The notes under the pieces are model-generated. The model was not told the origin of the DNA, did no database searches, and was given only the letters and a program-made list of their open reading frames with translations. From Punica granatum (Eukaryota > Streptophyta > Magnoliopsida > Myrtales > Lythraceae): 64,000 nt of DNA. A program made the translations under genes and the position numbers. The first letter of the stretch is position 1; each line of letters starts with the position of its first letter. The stretch lies in NCBI RefSeq assembly GCF_007655135.1, contig NC_045129.1, positions 4,712,001-4,776,000 on the forward strand, written 5' to 3'. Positions 43,061 to 56,400 of the stretch are shown here, piece by piece.

Positions 43061-44965
43061 CATCACCAATACCAAATCGATGGTCAAGATGAGATTACCA
43101 CAAGCAAGTAGAAGAAGGACTACTTATCCTATCCCAAAAAATAAATAAATATAGAAAGACATTTCATGATCGCACCAAACAAGAAATTTGCATTGGCCCT
43201 TTGTCTTTAGTATATATAAATACTTTTCCTTTTTTTTTCGATTCGGTGATTCAAAAAAAAACACAAAAAGGTCTTTTCTGAGCCCACGTCAGTTCAAGCA
43301 AAATATCCCAATGGGCTGGCTCTTTGGGCTTGACTTGTCCCAATCTAAGATCATCTATTCCGAGAGCATTAAATTAGGCACGATGAGGCTACCGCTACCT
43401 CGGCAACTAATAGGACGGTCATTATCTTCTGGCCCAATTTTGATTTGTCCCAATGCGCCATGGCCCATAAAGACATCCCGAGCCCATCACCATTCACCAT
43501 TCACCGGCACCGAAACTTTCTCGATACCGCCCTTATCGCATTCATGTCAATTCCCAGTTGCTCCCAAAAGATGTCGGTATCACTACCCATGTCATAAGAG
43601 AACTGAACTTCCATTTTTCTTCCTATGTCGATTTGTGAGCAAAGTCATTCCGAAGGGACGAGTTGAATCATATATGATCCTATCAAGATTGCCCTGCAAC
43701 CTCACTTCAAGTTCAAGTCATGTCGGCCCCCCCAACTGGCAACATGAGAGGGAGTAAGACATTGATCACCACCTCGGCAGGACCCACAAGAATCCGACTG
43801 TCGGGACGGGGATCGTCCAGAACATGTGATAGATCTTTTCAAGGGAGACGAAATGTATGAAGTTTGAGAAGTCAACAGTGATTCAATCAATCTTGCCTCT
43901 CTACAAGAATGAATACATATGCATGGAACAGACAAATCCACATGCAGTATGGCTCCACGATTCGACTTTTTGGTTCATCTTATGATCAACTTTATTGCAA
44001 CTCAATAGTGTTTCTTCCCCAAAATTTCCCAGACCGATAGAAGGACTGAGAGTTACAATTCGTAAGTTCAGGAAATCTCCCCTTAATCCAATCCACCCCT
44101 TTTTCCTATGCGCACCCTAACGTCTAGAGTTCTAATAGACCTCGACTAATCTAATTCAAACTGAATCGATTTGTCGAAGGAGATAAACTCTCCTAATCAT
44201 AAATTTTTTCTCCGTTACAACGCTCAAATCAAAGATGGAATCATTTGGACTAACTCATATTAGTAATCCACCCCTTATTTAATCCTAGTAACTAAGAAAA
44301 ATTATATAATATCATATAAACTATATAGTATATTTGTACTGTATTTATGTAAATTAATATTACGCGCATGCACACAAATTCAGGGAATCTCTTGAGATGT
44401 TGAAGACGACAGCTTTAAACGCGGCTTTCCTAATTTATTATTTCCCTCTAATTTTCTAATATTTATTATGTAAAGCTCACGATCACATGAAAAAATTAAC
44501 CAAAAAACGAAAGATATTTTACTAATATAGGCAGCTACTTTACCTTATGATGGGCTAATGATGATTTCCTTTTGTTCTCTTTCCCATTGCATGGCCGGTG
44601 TCCCTTTTTTCGTGACCACTACTCAATAAAAATCTGTAACATTTTCGAGCCCCTCTTGGCCTCTTACTGATGGTCCAAGTAATTCTCGATAATGGCCTAT
44701 CTCCATCTCGAACTATTATCTCCGATCAGTTGAAAAGACGACTCCCAGCCACAGTCTAAGTACTTATCCCGCTATAGGTATATATGCCTGTGCGTGCAAT
44801 ACATAAAACATTTTATATATTTTTTTGTATCCGACACCACGAGTGGGATTTAAGCTAGCCAAGTTACAATTTATATAAAACAAAATCATTAATGTCTAGC
44901 TATAATACGCGATCAGCATTGATTTTTCCTTGGAGCATGCATTTCTACAATTTCCATCCGATCAG

Positions 44966-45513
44966 TAGGGGGGGAAATCGGTGGGTTTGGGTGCTTTTTA
45001 AAAAATATTTCGGTCCCGTTTTGTTCGGACCAATTTTTTTAGAACAAAAGAACTGCCCTAAAATTATTTGGGAGTATGAAAAACCACCCACCCATGGTTT
45101 CGGTTCTTCGGGTGGTTTTTTCAGAGACCAAAAGTGAAAAAATTGTGAGACCAGTTGAAGAAATTTTAAAAATGATCAAGTATCGTGAAAAAAATAGATT
45201 GACAATTTTCTTTCTTTTTCCACACAAATGAATTAACATAAATAATAACACTACAACATAATTATTTCTCAAAAAAATTGAACAATCTTATCAACAATTT
45301 TAGTGGAAATATATATAAACATGTATATATATATGAATCTTCGGGTGGATACGATACCGCCGGGATTTTCAGTTGGTCCCTTTTCGGGTGGATTTTTCAT
45401 GTCCTTAAAACCTACTCATAACGGCTTTTAGGTTTTTCGGGTTCGGTTTTTTCGGTTAGGGTAGGTTCATTTTTTCGGGTTTTCAATTTTTCGGCATTTT
45501 CCTTACACCCCTA
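44966..45513. mobile_element. Non-autonomous hAT-like element
   Basis: About 548 bp, ending in short inverted repeats (TAGGGGGGGAAATC at the left; TAGGGGTGTAAGG read from the right on the other strand). The flanks CCGATCAG and CCAATCGG agree at 6 of 8 bases, fitting an aged 8-bp target duplication. The interior is rich in TTCGGGT-type subterminal motifs in both orientations (GGTTTCGGTTCTTCGGG, TTTTCGGGTTCGG). No transposase coding. Confidence 0.55.
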
Positions 45514-45644
45514 CCAATCGGCATTAGATTGCTTGTTTCACGGGAATTATCCATTTACAAAACTCGAATATGAAACCGTAAGTAAGAGTATAAACAACGA
45601 TGAATGAGCCATAATGATAAACGTATTCATGCTTTTTTTCAGTT

Positions 45645-45785
45645 ACAAAGGAAGTATGTAATCTAGTACAATGAAATAAAAATTCTAATAGCTAATAAAG
45701 GATTACGGATAGTCCAACTGAATATTAAATTTAAAACTTCTTAGTTATCATAAGAGAGCATGTACTATTACGCTATACGCTCTTT
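45645..45785 (-). mobile_element. SINE-like element
   Basis: On the minus strand: GCGTATAGCGTAATAGTACATGC (A-box region), TTAAATTTAATATTCAGTTGGACTATCCGT (B-box region and body), then TTTATTAGCTATTAGAATTTTTATTTCATTG. It resembles the copy at 5,269 in the opposite orientation. Confidence 0.6.
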
Positions 45786-47878
45786 TAATTAAATATATTC
45801 ATACTTGATAGACCAAAATACTATGAGAGGGATGGATCCTATGATCTCATTTTTTGTTTGCTTTCTTTATTTAATTCCTCTTTCATCGTTATTTTACTTA
45901 ATTGTTATTCTAGTTTTTCGCAATTTTCCATGGCCTGAGGGTGGGCAATGATTCCTTGTCATGACTTTTTCATCAGAAGAGAATCTAATCACGGAGGTTG
46001 TTTCCTATTTCGGCCTATAATCGAAGAAGAAGAAGTACATATACACAAGAAAAGCTACTGAGACATCAACACATCACTGAAAAGAAAGACCCGATGAATG
46101 CCCTAATCTCATTATGATGGACAGGAAATTTCATAGAGAGAATATTCATACAAATCAGGAAAGAAAACAATTGAAAGTTTATCAGTGAAAAAGAAAAGGC
46201 ATGCACGAAAAAAAAATGGAGAATTAATTATGTCCTTATGATTATACAAATGTCGACGCATGCAAATACGGGACTTGGTAATTTCAAGAGAATAACTGCA
46301 ATTTTTTTTTTCATAAGTTACTACAAGAAATTACTGAATAATGCTTAGAGAGATAGAGACTTTTTAGTAAGGATAACTGATGAATACGTAAATTTTTTGT
46401 AAATTTGAAAACAAAAAGAAATTACATGGTAGAAACTGAGGGTAAAATTATATGATATAGACAGACATATATTCGCACTGCAAACTGAATATTTAGTCAC
46501 GGGATATACAAGCAAGAGAAACAAAGGCCCACTTCCACTTCCTCCTCTTGTCATGTGAATAATTTCCCAGCTAGAGAGCATATCTCTTGATATATTTTAT
46601 TTTTCATTCAAATAAAAATTATATTTTATTTCAATTATGAAGAATGACTAAAAAAAGAAATAAATATTAATTATTCAATAATTGAACGTAAAATTTCTCA
46701 ATTTCAGACAAAGGTGTGTATCGCGATATTACATTTCATTTCTCAAATTATACATATTTTTTGGCTCTTTTTTCTCTTAAAATCTAAAAAATATGGATTC
46801 TACTTCGGGATTGAATCCCAACTATTGTACCCACATCAGCTGTCAAAAGGCATCTCTTACCCCCTTTTTCTTCATTATTTCTTTAACTAAATAAACAAAT
46901 ATGCATAAAACCTCCATTATTCATAAACCCAAAAAGAAAAAAGACCCATAAGCTTCCTTCACTTGTCCATCCCCATAGGCACATTTTTGTTTTTTTCTCT
47001 CATTTTGCACCTTTTCTTTGGTCTCAGAGAATCCAATGCCCTTTTCTTGTGGTGCACATTTAAATTTTATTAAAACTCGTGATCTTTCCTTACGGAAACA
47101 TACTTGCATATTCAAACAAAATAATAATAAATTTAAGTAACAATTTATATAAATTTAATATGCACTCCCGCTCCTCAATTATAAATATGCATGCCACTTG
47201 ATGATATATAACATATAAAACTCAAAATATTAATAATTTGAATAATTACCACCATGAAGGGGCTCTAAACCCCTATTGCAAACATACGTGTTATTTTCCT
47301 TGGAAATTTCCAGACTGTGATTCATACGCAATGTTATCATCGAAAATTTTCGATAACTTACACTTAATGGCGCTCTAATGAGATGAAAACTTTTATTATA
47401 CACCTGTTCTTCTGATTGGGTTATATGACCTATGATATTTCTTATTTTAATTAATAAGGACACATCGTTTTAGTGCGGCCCAACCTCACGATCATAGTGG
47501 GGTGCATTCCATTTATTTTACTTATAATGGAAACTCTGCTTTACACATCCAAAGGCAGTGAAACTTGTCACTTTTCTTCATGGTGAGAGAGATAGATTGA
47601 AAATCATTCGTGCCTCTCATCACTTAATCATATGCACAAAGCCAAATCCCGAAAAGGACTCACCCCATATCATGGCATAATTAATTTCCATGACGATGGC
47701 GAAGTAAGGGGCATTCTTTCCATCTACCAAATACCTCTTCCTTTAATTCACAAAAAAAAAACACGCTTCCTTTAAATAAGATCTTCTATTTGAATCTTGT
47801 AAAAAAAAATCACGATTAGAAGAGATTTTTTCTTAGTGAACGGACCTTGTCTGAATCTGAATTAGTCATAGTCATTAA

Positions 47879-48105
47879 TGCTACGTTTGGTTTCAAAATA
47901 TGATTTTAAAATCAAATTTTGATTTTGAAAAAGAGTGGTATAAATGGGGTCCACCCTTTAACTTTATATGAGTTATTTTGTTTTGTTGTTGAAAAATAGT
48001 GGTATAAATGTAGCACATTATTTGATTTTGTATGAGTTTGTTGTGGGTAAAATTATATTAAAGTTGTGATTTTAAAATCACATTTGCAAACCAAATAAGC
48101 CAGAA
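47879..48105. mobile_element. MITE with TTTGGTTT...GATTTTAAAATCA inverted repeats
   Basis: The left end CTACGTTTGGTTTCAAAATATGATTTTAAAATC and the reverse complement of the right end, TTATTTGGTTTGCAAATGTGATTTTAAAATC, are near mirror images over about 32 bp. Short TTAA-containing flanks on both sides suggest a PIF/Harbinger-type TWA target duplication, but the exact boundary is unclear. Confidence 0.6.
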
Positions 48106-49613
48106 TTAAATATCATGTGATGCTCATCCGGAAAAAAAAAACTTTGTATCCCATATTGATCTACATAATTCCATTAATTTGGTCAAATTATGATGTATGT
48201 ATTTCCTTCATACAATAAATTAATTAAATTTTCTTTTAGAATAAACCAACGTACTTCCTCATCAAACTGATCAGACATCAGTCAAACAATTTGTCCCTCT
48301 TTTGAGTGAAACATATAAAGCACAGCGATGATAAATGTATTTAATTATGATATTTCGATTACACGAAGCCATAATTCCCGTAAATTTTTTCCATTCAACT
48401 TTGTATATTAATCCATGCATGCACGGTACTTAAGCTTAAACCTCGTGTCATGAAAAATTGTTGTCTAGTTAGCTAGCTCCAAATGTTGGTCATATGGTTC
48501 GAATCTCGCCGTATGGATATCTCTCTTATCTCAAGTCTCAACAACCTCCTGAACATATATAGTTGCTTCAATTCCTTCCAAAAGTTGCTAACTAACGAAA
48601 CCATGATGCATGGCATTAGAGAGACATGAACTATATATACACGACCTCATGCTAGGGACTGTATTTATTTTAGCAACGTTGCTCTCGAGCTTCTTGTCGA
48701 CAATAAGATATACAGACGGGCTTTATTTATTTTTTATGGCGTGATTAACATGGGATATCATATTGGTCAAGAGAAAAATAAAATAAAATAATGTGCTACA
48801 AGGGGTACGTACGTGCACAAAAATCACAAGTAAAACCCATGTCGTCAAGAATCGTATGTTGTTGCATATGCTTAGTACAACAATTTGGTCAAAACATAGA
48901 AGGCAATGATGATGATGATGGGAGAGAGGGATCAGAAAACGACCGGAGACTGCAACTAAACGTCCAAAACGCTGCAAATGAGCAGAAAGTTTTTGTTTTT
49001 CATTGAAACTTGGTCCCCCGACAAGTCTACTCTCCTCTTATTACTTACACCCCCCAATGAGGAAGAAATATTTTCTAAAAAAATAATCAAATTTCAAAAT
49101 AAAATAAAAAAACGAAAATCTAGGGTTTCTCGGCACCATTGTTTTTTTTCCCCCCTTAAAAAAAACCTGCAGATGCTGAAAAAAGGACAAAAGAAGTTGG
49201 TGTATCTCTCAAGAATATATATTCCGACGAGTCCATATTCCCTTTGGGACGTAATTTGGCACTATGAGTGAAAGAAAAGAAAGAGACAAAAGATGGAATT
49301 TAATTCAGCTAATAATACTACTATGGCACTATTATATTGAAAATGAAAAACGAAATGAAATATTCTCAAAATTACCTGTCTTGTGTTTTTATTGCTAATG
49401 GACGGACTCCTTACGGAGCATCCCGAACCCCACAGGTCCATAGGTTCAGATAAATCTCTAGACCACCACTCTTCGTGAAACGGACATGCTCATTATCGCA
49501 TTAAAAAAGTGATATATACTGTGTCGAACTTCACGATCGGTATACCCCCACCATATATCCGTTCGACCTTAAACCGTAAGTCACTTTGTCGGTTGATGTT
49601 GGATGTACTCAGA

Positions 49614-52600
49614 TTAACCTTGCCATGGCTTCTGGAAATGTTGGCTCTGGGGGTCATGAGGAGAGCTCATGCAGTTCCCTAAGCCGGCGATATCGAAAAT
49701 CTCACTCTGCGAGAGCGGGCGCAGGCCCAAGAAGTCCCTGGTTAGTCCCTCACTTCCGCCGGCCCCAACTCTTCCTCCGCCACCACTGCCGCCACTTGCC
49801 GGTGGGAAGTCGTAGGAGGTCCCGGGCAACTGGGTTGACGACACCATCTCCTGCATCAGGGACAAAGACGGCCCCCCAGCCTGGTGCGGCGGGGCGTGGA
49901 GACCACTCGCAGCCTCGGCATTTGACGAGGAGAGGGCAAGCCCGAAGACGGCTGATGCACTCTTCCCAGGGTCCGAGTACACGTGCCCCATCTGGGCGGC
50001 TTTCTGCAGCAGGGCGGTGGCTGACATGCTGCCGGCGGTTGGCCCTGCTGGCGGCAGTGGTGGTGCCTGCTGGAACGATTGCATTGCTGGGCCCACTCCG
50101 CCCGCATGGCCAGGTCCCTGGCTAGGGTTTGTGCCCTCGGCGAAAACTGGCTGATGGGAGAACGGGTTATCCTGACCCGACCCGATCCAAGGGGGCATCA
50201 TGAGGTCATGTCTGAGCCCGGGAAAAGGCTGCTGGATCGGCTCGTGCTCCTTCTTAAGGTTGGCGAGAAACGGGTCGAACTGCAAGGGTATTTGCAAATT
50301 ACTGAAGAAACCACTGTGCTGGTTCGGGTTCGAGGTGGAGGACGGGGAGGGCTGCACGATCCCGTGGTGCAGGAACTGTCTCGGGTCGTTACTACTAATG
50401 TTCGGGGCAATCGACCGAGCGCTCTCCTCTGCCAGGGCATCGCAGAAGGCTCGGTGGGTAATGAAACTGTCCCTCCTGTAACCAAATATAAAAAAAAGAA
50501 AAAAGATGATACCAAAACAAAATTAGGACAGAACAGAAGAGGACAAAGGGCAAAGTGTCCAAAAAGCTTAACAATGGAGAATTGCATTGACTTTGTTCGC
50601 TCTATTTTCTCTGATCTTCCCCTTTTGCGAGCCCTTATATATCTTTATCTGATCCGATCGGTAGACACATTCTCTTTTTGTGTTCTTCTCCCCTTTCTAT
50701 TAGAGCCAAAGGACACAGATCCACACACATTCTCCCTATCTGTTCTGTTCCATTAGAAATTTCCAAGACTTTAGCTTATCCATAATACATTTATTACATT
50801 TCTCACTAAAATTATGGTGATCGACTTTGAGATCATCGGTGACCCCATTAAATTAACATATTCACGATCCATATATACATTCTCGCATTTTTTGCCGGGT
50901 TAAATCTAATTTCTCTGATGATGAGCTTGCTTCTCTTATATTGTACTATTCCCACCTAAACATTTATTTAAAGGGGTAAATTGTTTAACACTAAATCTCA
51001 TCGATATCGTTAAAAGTATGTGTACATGACATTCACCATTAAGGGCTAACCCAACTAATGCACCAGTTTTCGTCCAATAGCTTTGAGGAGAAGTGGGAGT
51101 TTAATTATTCTTGTTTTTAATTAATTCTTTAGATATTTCAAATTCATGATCTCACATTGAACTTACATTCACTCATTAAGAGATTTCTCACAAACTTATG
51201 ATGTACAAAATTTCTTTATTGCTAATGGTATGTATTGAACCATCATGGTCTCAGTTGGAGTAACTCCAAATTGTTATACCAGGACTGAATCCTGATGATA
51301 TACATTATTTTTAGTATATTGAGTACTCGTAATTAACTCTTCTTTCTCCCCAGTTTGCTTAATTAATAATTTAATATTCTTTTCTAGCCATTAATTCTTC
51401 AAATTTTCATTATTTAGTTCCCTCCCTCTCTCCCTTCTCTCTTCCATAAATGAGCATATCTTTGACCTCTAGTGTGCTCATTAATGGAGGCACTACTTCA
51501 GAACCCATTAAGAGAACTTCAACCCCAAAAAAGATTTGGTTTGTTGAATGAGCAAGGAATAATCATTTGAAAGGGTATACCTTGAGAAGAGTGTCCCGCA
51601 ATCGCATCGGTATTCCCTCGTGCCGCAGATCTTCGAGTGAGCCTTCCAGTCCGACTGAACTGCATACCTCTTGGAGCACTTCTCGCACTTCCACTTCTTC
51701 TCGCCGTGCTTCCTAGAGAAGTGCTTCTTGATTCCTGTCAGGTCCCCGAGCGCCCTCGAGGGGTCGTGGTGGACGCAGCTAGGCTCAGGGCAGACGTAGA
51801 CTTTCTTCCTCACCTCCTTGTTCGACCTCTGCTTGAGCTTCCACGGGAGGTTGTGGCCCCGCCGGTGGAGCTGGAGGTTTTGGTCTCTCTGGAACCCTTT
51901 GTTACAGATCTCGCATATGAACCGGTTGGTGGCCATGAGCGTTTTCGGGGATAGGGCTATCACTTCTGCCTCTGGGTCTGATTAGACAACCATGGAAAGG
52001 GTACAATCATCAATTGATGGAAAAAGATAATTAAGCAAAACAAGAAATACACATAAAATATGTTTCATGCCAATAATTGTTGAATAAAGATAAACATGCT
52101 TCCGATGACTTGTTGGCTTAAGTCGGTAATATTAAAACTAATGAATTTGATACTAGATGGAATTATACGATACTGCAGAATTTTTGAAGAAAATTTTAGG
52201 ATGCTTAGAAATGGAATAACAAAGATCTGCTTGAATTAGCGAGGCAAGTGCTTCCGGAAATTATCAAAAAATGGAAGTGTGATACTTATGTATTTAGATA
52301 ATAGATAGATTTACTTACCCAGCTAGCTCGCTAGCCAGGATATACTTAAAGATGGGAGCCAAATGGAGTCATCAGCTAATTAAGCTTTTTGGGTAACCGA
52401 TGCAGAACCCGACTGGAATCGGGATCGGGAAAGTGATGGAGTCATCAAATTATTACCTGGGTTGCCAGGGAGGTTCCGCTTCTTCTTGAGAGGTGGTTGA
52501 GAAGTCTGAGCCGGTGGAGGATGAAAACTACTGTACTGATGCTCAAGAGGATACATACTACTTGACCGCCCTCCTACTCCTCCTCCAGTAGTCTCAATGG

Positions 52601-52742
52601 TCCTATTCCCGCAAGAGCTCACGCTCGCTTCCGTGTTCGAAGCCGAAGTCAAGTTCGACATCTGCAATTCTACCCGTTCCGATCTAATTTGATCCGTTGC
52701 AACTAGTAGTGGTGCTGAAGCCAATAAGTGACAATCTCTCAT
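49614..52742 (-). CDS. INDETERMINATE DOMAIN (IDD) family C2H2 zinc-finger transcription factor
   Basis: Three exons on the minus strand (52742-52457, 51977-51581, 50475-49614) join in phase. They give 514 residues from the first ATG or 487 from Met28 (52,661), where MSNLTSAS resembles other IDD starts. [20 protein letters not shown] contains the nuclear localisation signal. Four zinc fingers follow: FICEIC...H (115-137), YVCPEPSC...H (156-186), WKCEKC...HSKIC (191-213) and YRCDC...HRAFC (218-239). The last two are the CCHC-like pair of the family. C-terminal motifs [14 protein letters not shown] (378-391) and TRDFLGLR (473-480) are typical. IDD proteins bind DNA and partner DELLA and SHR/SCR GRAS proteins. 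The exact subgroup is not assigned. TTGCAG directly before the second ATG could alternatively be a splice acceptor from an upstream leader exon. Confidence 0.93.
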
Positions 52743-52928
52743 AACCCTCTCCTCCTCCTCCTCCGCCGCGTTCTTCTTCTCATCATCGCGTCATCGGCCA
52801 TGCGATGGTAGCCAACCTCAGGCGGGAGTTCAGTCGTAAGACGTGTCGAAAGCTTCACTTGACAGCTAGAACTTTGTGTGATATGAGCTATCTTCTTCAA
52901 CAAAGGCCTAAATCTTTATCAAACCCCA

Positions 52929-53020
52929 GGAGAGAGAGAGAGAACTTACATGCATACATACACACATATATATTTATATGTATAGGCTGCCACCCAGTTC
53001 TTTCTTTCTCTGCAGACTTG

Positions 53021-53053
<33 letters not shown>

Positions 53054-53160
53054 CTTTTGTGTTGTAAGCCTTTCAAGTTTCAAGCTCAAACACAGACAGA
53101 GGGGGGGAGGGGGGAGAGAGAGAGAGAGAAAGAGAGAAAGAGGGAGGGAGAAAGGGAGAA
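52929..53160. promoter_or_regulatory. GA-rich repeats upstream of the IDD gene
   Basis: Several (GA)n/(GAGAGA) runs (about 52,929, 53,021-53,054 and 53,108-53,160) lie 190-420 bp upstream of the first ATG. GA/CT repeats in plant promoters and leaders are bound by BBR/BPC proteins. That they act on this gene is inference. Confidence 0.5.
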
Positions 53161-53294
53161 GATGACACAAAAGCAAGCTAGTCACCGATCACACTAAACC
53201 ACAACCCTAAGGCAAAAGGCAAAAGGAAAGATGAAATTTTAATTTTCTTTTTATTATGGAATATTTATACAATATATATGTGTATGTATATTTC

Positions 53295-53466
53295 CCGTAC
53301 CCCACTAGGTATTCTTTTTTCGGTTACAATAGGAGGCTCATTTCCTAATACAAGAAAATTGAAAGGAAATCTAAATAAAGGGATACGGGTAGTCTCACTG
53401 ATAAAAATCGAACCTGAAACCTCTAGGTTTTCAGGTGAGGTGTTAGCCACTGCACTACACCCCTTT
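53295..53466 (-). mobile_element. tRNA-derived SINE-like element
   Basis: On the minus strand it begins GGGGTGTAGTGCAGTGGCTAA (A box TAGTGCAGTGG). A clear B box CAGGTTCGATTTT follows, then GTGAGACTACCCGTATCCCTTTATTTAGATTTC and an A-rich end. This is the best-preserved promoter of this SINE family in the window. A target duplication is not obvious. Confidence 0.7.
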
Positions 53467-56400
53467 TCTCACACTACTCGGTATTTTGAAACTCAATGGG
53501 TGATTAATCCGAATATGACATGGGTTTGAACTTGTAAGGAGCAAATAATCTCCCTATTACTAAATTTTTTAATCATAAAACTCGAATTCGAAACCTTTCT
53601 TAAAAAAATTTGTGTCGAATCACTTAAAACAAATCACGTTATTTTTTATATAGTTATATATATTGACGTTGGCACTTTGTCTTTTCTTTTGTTTTCTCCC
53701 ATCCCGAAGAGAGAAAAGAAAGTATTTAATTTTATTGCTTCAATTTTTTTTATATTATGGAAACACTGTTACTATTAATTATTACCACTTATTATTAAAA
53801 ACATATTCATTATTTTGTACAATTGTGAATTGTTTTTGGGGCCTTCAATGAAAGTATTTATTTTCTGCTAAAGGCACCTTTCCTTCTCTTCGTAAAGTAA
53901 GGAAGAGCCAAAAAGTAGCCTACCGTACGTTGTAGAATATACACCCATATACTTATCCAAAAAAAGAGAAAAAGAGTATATCCCCATACGTGCACACCTA
54001 TACGTACGCAAATAGAGTTTTCCATGCTTCCAATTTGTAAGTCTCTCATGGACAATCTGATGATAATATTATGAAAATGATTATTTGCTCTCTCAGTCGA
54101 CCAATCATATCCAATTCAATTGATATAATTCTCTAACCGAAAATATTATTTACAAGTCGCATTTACAGTTTTTCTGTTTTGGGAGGTGATTGGTTTTTTG
54201 CATGTATACTATATATCATAGTGGTCAAGGTACATTACATAGATACAATATTTTCAGCAGTAGCATACTAACAATGATGGTCGATTAATTTATAAGATCC
54301 AATGTATATGAGTAAATTTGGCAGAAACATACATATATATATATATAGACACACACACACACATATGATCACGAGATAGAATATGTGGAGGAGGAAGACA
54401 GAGAGATATTGCTGAAGCAAACCTTTTTCCTAGGACGACTCCCCTTGCATAATTCTTTGTTTCTTTTTCTTTTTCTTTTTGCCCATTTTCATTTTCTATT
54501 AATAATAGTGGCATCTTCTCTATTATTATGGCGACATGATTGATTCATTGATTGTATTTGAACCCTAAAAAGGGAATAATTTGATACTTTTTTTCTCCTA
54601 CACATATTTTCCCTATTTCTTTATCATCGATCTCGTTATCAAATTTAAAGACATTAAAAATATTTTTCTGTGATTTTCAAATTAATCTTTTTCTAACATA
54701 TATCCATTCATGTCTATATTTATGTATTCCAAGTCTTATAGCATATATCTATATACTTAATATATCACTTCTTTCGAAATCCTTATATATAATTCTTTAG
54801 CACATCAACATCAGGCTAAACATATGCATATGGACATGCACATATTCGTCATTACTTATTTTCGATACGATTTAAATTATCTAACATACGAATGAGTGGT
54901 GATTATAAGAAAAAAAGGTATATCATTTTAATTCTTGAATAAAAGCTTGTGAAGTAAAGATAAATTATTTGGAAGTACGTACCAAAGCTGACGCATGCAT
55001 ACATAGAAACTAACCAGTTGACTTCGATTTCAAGATAAAGTCACGAAGGGTATGGCCCCCTTCAACATAATTTGACCCCCCAACACACAATCCCTAGTTT
55101 AATTCCAAGGGACAATTCTATTTAAAAGGAAAAAAAAAGTGCAAATTCTGGGTTTCTCTTTATTTACACTACAGTACATAAGGTACACCCCGACATAATT
55201 TCATTGACTTTCGAGCCTTATATGCTTTCAGTTTTTATCCCACTGTAAATCAACTAATTTACTGAATATTGTTGGACTTAGATATAAATTGGAACAGAGG
55301 GATAATAATGATGAAAAAATATAGTAAAAACAAAAAAAGAAAAAGAAAAATTATTTGGGTGATTAAAATACTATGACATTGGTTAGTATCAATTTAATGA
55401 CAACATTCACCTATATTTATCTTGATAATTAACCATGTAATTAATTCGAAAAATTCAACCTGCAATAACGTACTGTATTATAAATAGTTATTAATACGGC
55501 TTCTCTCATGTATTTAGTTTGGAATCAAATCCTTTCTCTTCGTCATCAAGAGCATGCATTTATATAAATTATTCAGAAATCGTTTGTGCCATCTCTACAT
55601 CATACTTGCATTATCGAAAATATCATAGTTGTAAGTGCCGGTACCGTTGTAAGGTGTTTTTCAATCTGCTAAGATGTTTATAATAGAAATTCTATTCTTT
55701 TCATCATAATAAGTTCAAAGGAGAGACAAAGACCACATTTTAACAGAAGAAAAATTATTGGGGACATTTGAACATACTTGTCTGGAAACCATTATAAATA
55801 TATATATATATATATAAAGGAAAGAATACGTGGATAAATGAGATGATTATGTGGGCTAGGTGTGGAGCTACATTGTCTTTCTGTTTGTTCATGGTTTTGT
55901 GTTCCCTCTTGCAGATTATATTAGAAGGAATAACATCGGGGGCTAATAAAAAAATAATACCCCCCTTTGTCATCTTCTTGTTTTATTCTTCAATGATTTA
56001 GGGTTTTGAAATGGGATCTCGATCGACCCGATTTTCAATATGCTCTCCCAGCTCATACGAGGCAATTAATTTTAAAAAAATAACTTTTTCAAAAAAAAAA
56101 AGGACATAAATAGGACAATTGTTTATAATTTGTTATCAAATTGAGAATATAAATATTGAAAAGCATATAGGAAAAGGTTTCCCGTGATTGTGGTGTGCTA
56201 CTAGTGGCCTTTTGGTGCTACAGTACTAGCTAGAGCTATATATAGCCTTGTTTATCAAAGAGTTTACTAGATGATTCAACACACCACACCACACCACACC
56301 ACACCACACCACCCCCACCCCCACCCCCACCCCCCCAACCCACCACACACACACAAAAAAAGAAAAAGAAAAAAAAAAGAGTTTACTAGATGAAATAATC

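Larger units (their letters stand above)
41950..49613. other. Gene-poor intergenic region
   Basis: Begins with the displaced upstream flank of the beta-galactosidase gene (41,950 to about 42,250). The rest is AT-rich, with the repeats listed separately (about 42,930, 44,966, 45,645, 47,879). A dispersed repeat lies at about 44,105-44,260 and a tRNA-like SINE head at about 48,455-48,520. The longest open frame (43,188-43,757) has no recognisable protein feature and reads as chance. 48,700-49,613 should hold the 3' flank of the IDD gene. Confidence 0.5.

Noticed and set aside
43188..43757. Open frame of 189 codons on the plus strand
   Set aside because: No domain, low-complexity Phe/Ser/Pro-rich translation and no promoter. 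The surroundings are repeat-rich, so I treat it as chance.
48455..48520. tRNA-like sequence with an exact B box (GGTTCGAATC)
   Set aside because: The A-box region (TAGTTAGCTAGC) and the arms do not make a cloverleaf. It is more likely the head of an old SINE than a tRNA gene.
50079..50756. Open frame of 225 codons on the plus strand
   Set aside because: Antisense to exon 3 and intron 2 of the IDD gene, whose protein motifs are unmistakable.
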